Positions 56,275 to 64,000 of a stretch of 64,000 nt of DNA are shown here, piece after piece (position 1 is the stretch's first letter; each line of letters starts with the position of its first letter). The stretch comes from Deltaproteobacteria bacterium (GTDB lineage: Bacteria > Myxococcota_A > UBA796 > SXON01). The stretch covers positions 1 to 64,000 of the forward strand of contig CANFCK010000002.1 of the NCBI GenBank assembly GCA_947445035.1. The letters are read 5' to 3'. Position numbers and translations under genes: made by a program. The notes under the pieces were generated by a model that did not search any database, was not told where the DNA came from, and worked only from the letters and a program-made list of their open reading frames with translations.

Positions 56275-59133
56275 ATGCGCAAATTCCGAATTCTCCTGAC
56301 CCTGAGCGGGCTCGGGATCATCGCCCTCGGCGGCTACCACGTCGCCGCCCGAGCCAGTACCTTCGTCGCTTCGACGATCCTCCCGATCGAGGTGGAGGGG
56401 GACTTTGTCGACCGCTTCCCCGACATGTCGATGCGGCGGTACGAGTTGGCGCAGCTCGCCATCTTGCGCCAAACGCTCGGCGAGGTCTCCGAGCGCTACG
56501 TCGATCCTGATCGCATCGACTACCCGGCGATGTTTCAGGCCGGACTGGAGGCCGTTGAGCGCTTTTGCCCAGAGGTCGTGCTGCGCCTCGACGGGGAGCG
56601 CCTTCACGTCATGGTGGACCGCTACACCACCATGCTGCAGGTGCGTCCGCTCGACACGCCCGAGGACGTGGTCAGTGAAGCCCAGCGCATCGCCCAGATC
56701 CTCGAGAGCCAACTTCCAGCCGGCGAGTACGCGTTTCCGGAGATCGAGTACGCGTTGGTCAACGGCATGCTCTCGACTTTGGACCCTCACACCATGCTCA
56801 TGCCGCCCGTCGCGGCCCGAAAGATGCAGGAGGACAACGAGGGCAGCTTTGGCGGGCTCGGCATCAGCATCAAAATGGAGAAGGGCGAGCTGAGGATCGA
56901 GTTCCCGATGGCGGGCACGCCAGCGGCCCGTGCCGGACTCAAGCCCCAGGACAAAATCGTGAAGATCGAGGGTGAAGGCACCTTCAACATGGACATCGAC
57001 GACGCCGTCGCCAAGATGCGCGGACCCGCCGGTACGCCCATCACCATCTCGGTCACACGACAGGGCATGGACATCCCCCGCGACGTCAAGATGATCCGCG
57101 CCGAAATCCGCCAAGCAGCGGTGTGGGGGGAGTTGCTCGACGGCAACATCGCCTACGTCGAAATTCCCCAGTTTCACGCGCTCGTCGACACGCAACTCGA
57201 CGCCGAGCTCGCTGCCCTCGCCCGCAAAGCAAGCCCAGGCGGCCTCAAAGGGCTGGTGCTGGACATGCGCGACAACCCCGGCGGCTACCTGGAGCAGGCC
57301 ATCAAGGTCGGCGACAAGTTCCTTTCGCAGGGCGTCGTCGTCGCGACCGTGGGACCCCACGGGTCGGACCGGGAAGAGCGCTCGGCACAAGATTCGGGGA
57401 CCGAGCCGAAGTACCCCATCATCGTGATCATGAGCGGGAATTCAGCGTCCGCGGCGGAGATCGTCGCTGGCGCGTTGAAGAACCAGGAGCGCGCCGCCAT
57501 CCTCGGCGAACGCAGCTTCGGCAAAGGCTCGGTGCAGGAGATCAACAAGTTCACCGGCGACGCCCAGCTCAAGCTCACGGTGCGTAGCTACCTGACCCCG
57601 GGCGACCACTCCATCCAAGAGATCGGCATTCCCCCGGACATCGAACTGAAGCGCGCCTACGTCTCGCCGCCGCGAAAGATCGAGGGGTACGACGTGATGA
57701 GCGGCCCGGTGATCTCGATGTTCGCGCGGGAAAATCTGACCCGCGAGGCCAATCTCAGCGGACACTTCACCAACACTGTGAACCTCGAAACGCCGCCGGT
57801 CTACAGCCTTCGCTACCTCGCGCCGGTACTCGACGACTCCGCGAAGTCCGACCGAAAAGACGTGAAACAGGACTTCGAAGTCCAGCTCGCTCGCGATGTG
57901 CTGCTCGCCACCCAGGGCGCCCGACGCGCCGACGTCCTGCGGGGCGCCGAAAGCGTGATGGCAGCGCGCCAGCGGACGCAGCAGGCCGCGATCAGCGTGG
58001 CGTTTGCAGCCCAGAAGATGGACTGGTCCGCTTGCAACGCCGCGGCCCCGGCTCAAGCCGACGTGGCGCTGGACTTCGCGGTGACAGGCACAAGTGACTG
58101 GGGGAACAGCCTCATTCCGGGTGCGTGGACCGACGTTCGCGCCACCGTCTTCAATCACGGTACGACGCCCATCTGCCAGACCCTCGCCCGCGCCGAAAGC
58201 CCGAAGGGCAACGACATCGTCGACGGCACCGAGTTCTACTTCGGGAAGGTTCAGCCTGGTGAAGTGCGCACCTACACCGCACGCATCAAGGTGCCGGCGG
58301 GCTATCCGACCGAGGTTGCGCCGGTGCGCCTGCTGCTCACCGACATGACCGGCAGCACATTGGCGGAAAAGACGGTCGAAATCAACACCGCGGGCCACGA
58401 ACTTCCGGCGTACGCCTGGGACTGGGCGCTCTCCGACAAAGACGGCGGCAACGGCAACGGCCTCCCCGAAGTGGGCGAGACCGTGAGCCTGAAGCTCAAG
58501 GTGACCAACGTCGGCCTTGGCAAGGGCGGAGAAGGCACCTTCAATCTACGCAAAACGGGAGACATGGGAAAAACCGTCGAGTTGAAGGAAGCGCGACTGG
58601 TGCACACCGGGTTGGCGCCGGGTCAGTCGGTCGAGGGGACCCTCAGCTTCCGCATCGCCGCCGAGCCGCCGGAGGGCAAGCTCAGCTTCGAGCTGACGGT
58701 TCGCGACAACGAACGGTATGACTACGCCGCCATCACCAGAGGTGGGTACTACGAATACTACGTCGCGACCGAAAAAATCGCGATGAGCCTCGGCAAACCT
58801 GTCGCGCCCGTGCATCGCCAGCCCCCGCGCATCGAGATCACCCGCGCCCCCAGCCCGGCCGGGGACGACGGTCAGTCCACCGTGTCTGGCGTCGCGAGCG
58901 ATGACATTGGAATTCGCAACGTGATCGTCTATCACGCTCAGCAGAAGCTGGCGTACGCCGGGGGTGGCGACGCCGCTCACCCCGCGCCCACCGTCCCGTT
59001 CACCGCGACCGCGGAGCTTGACGAGGGCAACAACCTGATCGTCATCGCCGCGCGTGATGGGGATGGACTCACCACGACACGCACCCTCAGCATCCTCCGC
59101 CGCCCCGCGCTGGCACAGGCGCCGAAGCCGTAG
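56275..59133 (+). CDS. S41-family C-terminal processing peptidase with PDZ and CARDB-like C-terminal domains
   Basis: PDZ-like LGISIKMEKGELRIEFPMAGTPAARAGLKPQDKIVKIEG; GNSASAAEIVAGALKNQERAAILGERSFGKGSVQ. Confidence 0.92.
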   Translation: MRKFRILLTLSGLGIIALGGYHVAARASTFVASTILPIEVEGDFVDRFPDMSMRRYELAQLAILRQTLGEVSERYVDPDRIDYPAMFQAGLEAVERFCPEVVLRLDGERLHVMVDRYTTMLQVRPLDTPEDVVSEAQRIAQILESQLPAGEYAFPEIEYALVNGMLSTLDPHTMLMPPVAARKMQEDNEGSFGGLGISIKMEKGELRIEFPMAGTPAARAGLKPQDKIVKIEGEGTFNMDIDDAVAKMRGPAGTPITISVTRQGMDIPRDVKMIRAEIRQAAVWGELLDGNIAYVEIPQFHALVDTQLDAELAALARKASPGGLKGLVLDMRDNPGGYLEQAIKVGDKFLSQGVVVATVGPHGSDREERSAQDSGTEPKYPIIVIMSGNSASAAEIVAGALKNQERAAILGERSFGKGSVQEINKFTGDAQLKLTVRSYLTPGDHSIQEIGIPPDIELKRAYVSPPRKIEGYDVMSGPVISMFARENLTREANLSGHFTNTVNLETPPVYSLRYLAPVLDDSAKSDRKDVKQDFEVQLARDVLLATQGARRADVLRGAESVMAARQRTQQAAISVAFAAQKMDWSACNAAAPAQADVALDFAVTGTSDWGNSLIPGAWTDVRATVFNHGTTPICQTLARAESPKGNDIVDGTEFYFGKVQPGEVRTYTARIKVPAGYPTEVAPVRLLLTDMTGSTLAEKTVEINTAGHELPAYAWDWALSDKDGGNGNGLPEVGETVSLKLKVTNVGLGKGGEGTFNLRKTGDMGKTVELKEARLVHTGLAPGQSVEGTLSFRIAAEPPEGKLSFELTVRDNERYDYAAITRGGYYEYYVATEKIAMSLGKPVAPVHRQPPRIEITRAPSPAGDDGQSTVSGVASDDIGIRNVIVYHAQQKLAYAGGGDAAHPAPTVPFTATAELDEGNNLIVIAARDGDGLTTTRTLSILRRPALAQAPKP

Positions 59134-59151
59134 TCGGATTACCCTAAGGCC

Positions 59152-59823
59152 ATGCTGCCCAACCTGAAGCTTCCCGCCCAGGTCTCGATCGTCCACGCGG
59201 CGTCGGTGCCTCCCCTGCTCGTCAAGGGGCGTTGCGTCAAACAGACCGGCGACGAGCTGTCCATCGAGGTGCCCCAGGGCACCGAGCTACCCGCCAATGT
59301 GCAGCTGATCGTGGACTTCGCGGGTGAGCCGGGCGTGAGTCGGGCCATCGTCACCGTGCTCGGACATCGCGACGGACGCCTGTTGGTGCAGGTGCTGCGG
59401 GTGCCCACGTCCGACAAGCGGGAATACCCCCGCATGCACGGCGGCATCACCTTGCGGTACCACCTGCTGCCCCGGGCCACGGCGCTCGATGCGGCGGATA
59501 CGTGGATGCGCGGCGGCGCGCCGGTCGGGCCGGAGTACGAACCCGACCCGTTCATGAATTTCTCGGTCACGGGCCTCGCGTTCCACGATGTGGTCACCTG
59601 TCAGGAAGACGACCTGCTCGGCATCCTGATGAAGGTCCCCGGGGTCGATCACACGTGGCGCGGGGTGGCTTCGGTCATCCGGGTGTCGAAGATCCCGATC
59701 GACGAGCACGACGACTCGATCCCCGCCACCCACCGCATCGCGGTCAATTTCCACGAGATCCCCGATGAAGCGCGCGTCGCCCTCGGCAAACACACTGAGC
59801 GCATCCAGGAGGCGTGGTTGTGA
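59152..59823 (+). CDS. PilZ-domain-like protein
   Basis: DKREYPRMHGGITLRYHLLP...PFMNFSVTGLAFHDV...RIAVNFHEIPDEARVALGKHTERIQ; PilZ-like layout. Confidence 0.7.
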   Translation: MLPNLKLPAQVSIVHAASVPPLLVKGRCVKQTGDELSIEVPQGTELPANVQLIVDFAGEPGVSRAIVTVLGHRDGRLLVQVLRVPTSDKREYPRMHGGITLRYHLLPRATALDAADTWMRGGAPVGPEYEPDPFMNFSVTGLAFHDVVTCQEDDLLGILMKVPGVDHTWRGVASVIRVSKIPIDEHDDSIPATHRIAVNFHEIPDEARVALGKHTERIQEAWL

Positions 59824-60491
59824 TTCGTGATCGACTCAAGGGCGCGGTCAAAAAGGCGGCGATCAAATTCTTCGGCATGGAGTGGGACGCGGAAGAGCTC
59901 GCCCCCAACGACGGCAATACCAAGCTCGACGGCCCCCAGACCTTCGATCCCAACCTGATCCCGCGGGTGGTGGATGGGTCGGGCGATACCCCAGGCCCCA
60001 AGCATCGCGAACGAATCGGCCGAACCTGGCTGGCCTCGCAGGTGATCAGCGGCGTCCCTGGGGTGCTCATCGACCTGCGCCACCCGCGCGAGGTGGTGGC
60101 CGGGCTCATTCCCCAGGCGATTCTCATCCCGGGGGACCAGCTCCGCACCCAACTTGACCGGTTGCCTGCGAAAGACGTGCGCATCACGCTCTACGATCAA
60201 ACCGGGGGCGACGCGGGAGAGGTCATGGCCACCTGGCTGCGCGAACAGGGCTGGGGCGTCGCCCGCTTCCTGCAGGGGGGCTACGCCGAGTGGATCCAGC
60301 ACGACGAGCCCGTCGCGCTGCCCCAACCGCCACCGGGCGGCCGCTTTCACCTCGGCAATCCGGTAGAACTCAAGGCCGGCGGCCGCGGGTATGTACAGGA
60401 GGTTTCGGCGGAGGGCACGCCCCGCTATGCGGTGCTGCTCGACTCCGGCGAGGTCCGCACCGCAGTGGCGGAGGCCGAGCTCGTCGGGTGA
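59820..60491 (+). CDS. Rhodanese-like protein lacking the catalytic Cys
   Basis: GVLIDLRHPREVVAGLIPQAILIPGDQL...VRITLYDQTGGDAGEVMATWLREQGWGVARFLQGGYAEW. Confidence 0.75.
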   Translation: MIRDRLKGAVKKAAIKFFGMEWDAEELAPNDGNTKLDGPQTFDPNLIPRVVDGSGDTPGPKHRERIGRTWLASQVISGVPGVLIDLRHPREVVAGLIPQAILIPGDQLRTQLDRLPAKDVRITLYDQTGGDAGEVMATWLREQGWGVARFLQGGYAEWIQHDEPVALPQPPPGGRFHLGNPVELKAGGRGYVQEVSAEGTPRYAVLLDSGEVRTAVAEAELVG

Positions 60492-60495
60492 TTCG

Positions 60496-63048
60496 GTGAG
60501 GGCAGCACCGGCGCTCCGGCGCGCGACCCTCGGGCTCACCATGCTCTGGCTGGGCGCTGCGCTGGCCCTGGCGAACGATGCTCCCGGCACAGTCTTGCCG
60601 CGGGCGCCGACCACCCCACCGGGGCGCGCCGCGGCGGTCGCCCAAGATTCCCTGGCAGCGGCGATCGAAGCCAGGATGCAGGGGGACCTGCGCCGATCGG
60701 CGTGGCACTACGAAAAGTTTCTCGCTGGGAAGTCGGGGAGCAGCGGCGCGCGTGCCGGCGCCCAGGTTGCCCTCGGCGTGGTGTACATGGACCTCGGTGA
60801 GCCCAACGCTGCGAGCGCGCTCTTTTCCAAAGTGCGCTCGGGTGGCGGCCCCGTCGCTCCGTGGGGCGCGTGGTTCGAGGCGCTGGCCGACCACCACCGC
60901 GGACGGCACAGCGTCGCCGCGAGCGAGTGCGCAGCGTATCGAAAGAACTGGCCAACGGGTCCGCATGCCGATGAGTGTCTGGTGCTGATGGGTGACGCCT
61001 ACGTCGCCGCGGGGCTCAGGGGCCCGGCAATCGGCGCGTACTCCGCCTACCTGGAGGCCCATCCCGACTCCCCGCGCGATGAACCTCTGCGGCTGGGCAT
61101 CGCACTCGCCGTGAGCACCACCGATCAGAAGTCGGCAATTCCGATGCTTCAGCGACTGGTTCTGGACCACCAGTACCACTCGACCGGGGACACCGCCCAG
61201 CGCCGCCTGGACGAACTGGCCAAAGAAGGCTTCGCCACGGCGCTCCCCAACGACGGCGTGACCGCGTGCCGGATCGCGGCCGAACGCAAACGCTGCGGGT
61301 ACGAGGCCGACGCCTGGGAGCGCTTTCAGGCACTCGAGGTCCGCGCCGTCGACGACCCCGCCATCGCCGCATGGATCGAGGATCACGCCGACCAGTTCCG
61401 GTGGGGTACCAGCCAGTACCTGAAGGTCGCCGAGGTGCTGGCCGAACGCTACGCAAAAAAACCGAGCGCGGACCTCGCGTGGCAGCGGTTCCGTGCCCTC
61501 GCGCGCGGCGGCGACTGGGTGTCAGCCGAAAAACAACTCGTCCACGGGGCGACTGCACATGGCGGCCGCCTGAAGAGCAAGGAAGAACTGGCGCGGGCGC
61601 AGCTTTTGTCGGGAAACTACCTCGGCGCGCGCGACACCTGGACCGCCCTCGGCAAGGGCGGCGGCGCCTTCGGGCGCGAAGCCCGTTGGTTGGCCGCCTT
61701 TGCGGCCTACCGCGCCGGAGATGACGCCGACGCGCTGGCGCGGCTGGACAAGCTGGTCGGCGGCGACGAGTGGACGTCGGAGGCGGCGCGGTACTACCGC
61801 GTGCGGACGCTGCAACGCCTCGGCCGACTCGATGAGGCGGCGGCGCAGCGCGACGCCATCTACAAGGCCGATCCGTGGAGCTGGTACGCAGCGCTCTTGC
61901 AGAACGACACCGCGCCCGAAACGACCGAGGTCGCCCGCGACGGGACGTGGCCTGGACCCGTGGCCGCCGTGCTCCCGAGCCTGCGTGCCCCAACCACCGC
62001 CGGCGCGGCGCTCGCGACGCCCGCTTCGGTATCCCGCTCGAGCGCCACCCCGGTCAACTGGTCCGCCCTCACCTGGACCGGGGCCGGCTTCGCAGGGGCA
62101 GCCGCGGGCACGCGACTGCCGACACCGCCGCCCGCGGCACCTGGGGCGCCATCGGGTCGCGACTGGGATCGTCGCCCAGACAGCTATGGATCAGGAATTG
62201 TCGATGTCGCAGAGGGGGCGCGGCTGTTGGAACGGCTGCAGACCGAACATCCCGACCTTTTCCCCCACGCCCAAGCGGCCGCGGACCTCGCGCGGGGCGG
62301 TGCGTTCGAACTGGCGGCACCGCTGGTGGCACGGATGTACGACGCAATCGACCCAGCGGTGGGGGGCACCGCGCACCCAGAGGTGACGTTGACCGTCAGC
62401 GAGTGGCGGCAGGTCTTCTTGTTGGCCCGCGACAACTACCATGTCGCGCGCTTTTCCTGGGGGCTGCACAAGGGCGCGAACACCCCCGAAGCGAAGGTCG
62501 CTGCTTGGCGGCTTTCGTACCCCTCGGCCGAAGCCGACGCGCTCTGGCGACACGGCCAGCACTACGACGTCGACCCGCTGATGGCGCTGGGGCTGATGCG
62601 CCAGGAGAGCGTGTACCGACAGTGGGCGCTGTCCGCGACCGGCGCCATCGGCCTGATGCAGGTGATGCCCCGCACCGGCGCGCGCATCGCCGCACGCATC
62701 GGCGACCGCACCTACAGCCCCGACATCCTCGAATCCCCCTCGACGAACGTGCGCTATGGCATGTGGTACCTCCACGTTTTGATGGACCGCTTCGGGGGCG
62801 CGTGGCCGTTGGCGGTGGCGAGCTACAACGGCGGCCCCCACAACGTCTCGGCGTGGTTGCACCCCTGGGGCGACAATATCCGCATCGACGACTTCGTCGA
62901 GCAGATGCCCTACACCGAGACGCGCGACTACGTCAAGAAGGTCACCGGCTGGTACATGGCCTACGTGGCGCTGTACGGTACGCCCGAGGATCGCGTGCGG
63001 ATCCCGCTCACCGTCACGCGCGACGACCCGACGCTCGTCAACTTCTGA
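60496..63048 (+). CDS. Soluble lytic murein transglycosylase (Slt-like) with long helical N-terminus
   Basis: DPLMALGLMRQESVYRQWALSATGAIGLMQVMPRTGARIA...YGMWYLHVLMDRFGGAWPLAVASYNGGPHNVSAWL. Confidence 0.92.
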   Translation: MRAAPALRRATLGLTMLWLGAALALANDAPGTVLPRAPTTPPGRAAAVAQDSLAAAIEARMQGDLRRSAWHYEKFLAGKSGSSGARAGAQVALGVVYMDLGEPNAASALFSKVRSGGGPVAPWGAWFEALADHHRGRHSVAASECAAYRKNWPTGPHADECLVLMGDAYVAAGLRGPAIGAYSAYLEAHPDSPRDEPLRLGIALAVSTTDQKSAIPMLQRLVLDHQYHSTGDTAQRRLDELAKEGFATALPNDGVTACRIAAERKRCGYEADAWERFQALEVRAVDDPAIAAWIEDHADQFRWGTSQYLKVAEVLAERYAKKPSADLAWQRFRALARGGDWVSAEKQLVHGATAHGGRLKSKEELARAQLLSGNYLGARDTWTALGKGGGAFGREARWLAAFAAYRAGDDADALARLDKLVGGDEWTSEAARYYRVRTLQRLGRLDEAAAQRDAIYKADPWSWYAALLQNDTAPETTEVARDGTWPGPVAAVLPSLRAPTTAGAALATPASVSRSSATPVNWSALTWTGAGFAGAAAGTRLPTPPPAAPGAPSGRDWDRRPDSYGSGIVDVAEGARLLERLQTEHPDLFPHAQAAADLARGGAFELAAPLVARMYDAIDPAVGGTAHPEVTLTVSEWRQVFLLARDNYHVARFSWGLHKGANTPEAKVAAWRLSYPSAEADALWRHGQHYDVDPLMALGLMRQESVYRQWALSATGAIGLMQVMPRTGARIAARIGDRTYSPDILESPSTNVRYGMWYLHVLMDRFGGAWPLAVASYNGGPHNVSAWLHPWGDNIRIDDFVEQMPYTETRDYVKKVTGWYMAYVALYGTPEDRVRIPLTVTRDDPTLVNF

Positions 63049-64000
63049 TGGCTGAGCCGTTCAAGAATCTGGTGAGCGCGGCGAGCATCCGCCGGCTGGG
63101 CGAGGCGGTGGCCGCGGTCGTACCGTTGGACGTCGACGCCTTCGAGGCGGAGGCCCTCCGTGGCCTCGATGCGCTCGAGCTCAAAGCAAGGGTCGCCCAA
63201 GTAGCGGCATGCTTGCAGCCGCGGCTGCCCGCCTCCTGGGAGGCAGCGGTGGAGGTGCTGGTGGCCGCGCTGCCGCCGCGCGATCCCGCCCTGCTCGGGC
63301 ACGCCTGGTTGTGGCCCATGCTGCGGGTCGTTGAGGTTTTCGGCGCCGACGCGCCCGAAACGAGCCTCCCCGCCTTGCGTCAGATGACCTCCCGTTTCTC
63401 CGCCGAGTTCGCCATCCGGCCGCTCATCGCGCGCCACCCGCGCGCCGCCTACGAGGCGCTGAGCCAGTGGTGTACCGACCCCGATGAGCACGTCCGCAGG
63501 CTGGTTTCGGAGGGGAGCCGCCCGCGACTCCCGTGGGGGATGCAGCTCCGCGACGCGGTCGCCGACCCCACGCCAGGGCTGGCGCTCTTGGAGCGCCTCG
63601 TGGACGACCCCTCCGCCTACGTGCGGCGATCAGTCGCCAACCACCTGGGCGACGTGGCCAAAGACCATGCCGAGCGCGCGATTCAGGTCGCGACCCGGTG
63701 GCTGTCCGAGCGGCCCAACCGGCTGAAGCTGCTGCGCCACGCGCTTCGCGACCCGCTGAAGAAGGGGCATCCGCAGGCGCTCGCGCTTTTCGGGAACACC
63801 CAGACGCCGGTCGCGGTGTCGCGACTATCGGTCAGCCCGGACACCGCACGAGTCGGGGAAGCGGTCGTCGTGACGGCGGACCTTCACGGCGAGGGCAAGG
63901 TGCGCGTGGACGTGATCTGGCAGTGGCCAGCGGCGCGCGGCGGGTGGGCCAGCAAGACCTTCACCGGCGCGGAGCGCACGCTCACGAGCGAGCAATCGTG
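63048..64000 (+). CDS. DNA alkylation repair protein, AlkC-like HEAT-repeat family, partial (runs off right edge)
   Basis: DEHVRRLVSEGSRPRLPWGMQLRDAVADPTPGLALLERLVDDPSAYVRRSVANHLGDVAKDH; ATG overlaps slt TGA. Confidence 0.8.
   Translation, partial: MAEPFKNLVSAASIRRLGEAVAAVVPLDVDAFEAEALRGLDALELKARVAQVAACLQPRLPASWEAAVEVLVAALPPRDPALLGHAWLWPMLRVVEVFGADAPETSLPALRQMTSRFSAEFAIRPLIARHPRAAYEALSQWCTDPDEHVRRLVSEGSRPRLPWGMQLRDAVADPTPGLALLERLVDDPSAYVRRSVANHLGDVAKDHAERAIQVATRWLSERPNRLKLLRHALRDPLKKGHPQALALFGNTQTPVAVSRLSVSPDTARVGEAVVVTADLHGEGKVRVDVIWQWPAARGGWASKTFTGAERTLTSEQS

Overview
This is a high-GC, gene-dense bacterial chromosomal window with about 55 coding features on both strands. I saw no tRNA, rRNA, CRISPR array or obvious transposon. 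The style resembles Myxococcota/'deltaproteobacteria' (many TPR proteins, short-lipobox lipoproteins, DTADTGDT-type tails), but that is inference. Recognisable genes include ligA, a rho-like gene with rpmE/prfA/prmC, dnaE, puuD, allB, a fused allantoicase-OHCU decarboxylase, two GH57 proteins, a GalT-like gene, rsuA-like, folE, cysC, punA, cdd, rnd, ridA, hpt, upp, an HU gene, PBP1A, an S41 peptidase, a soluble lytic transglycosylase and an AlkC-like protein. The strongest observation is that the Rho homologue in the canonical rho-rpmE-prfA-prmC position is an intact ORF whose Walker A motif has changed from PPKAGKT to AHGRAGVA. Its Q-loop and R-loop are also altered and the C-terminus is missing, while the primary RNA-binding domain looks preserved. 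Several other apparently catalytically altered proteins are present: a GH57 lacking both catalytic acids, a GalT-like protein lacking the nucleophile His and carrying a G9 frameshift tract, a Cys-less glutaredoxin, a Cys-less rhodanese and an atypical CoaB. Other points of interest are an outer-membrane protein/lipoprotein/upp/hpt operon, a PHM-like copper-ligand lipoprotein, a Cys-rich IPT/TIG-like lipoprotein, a MarR operator array, pseudogene remnants and a strong intrinsic-terminator hairpin after HU. All family calls come from reading motifs by eye; no search was run.
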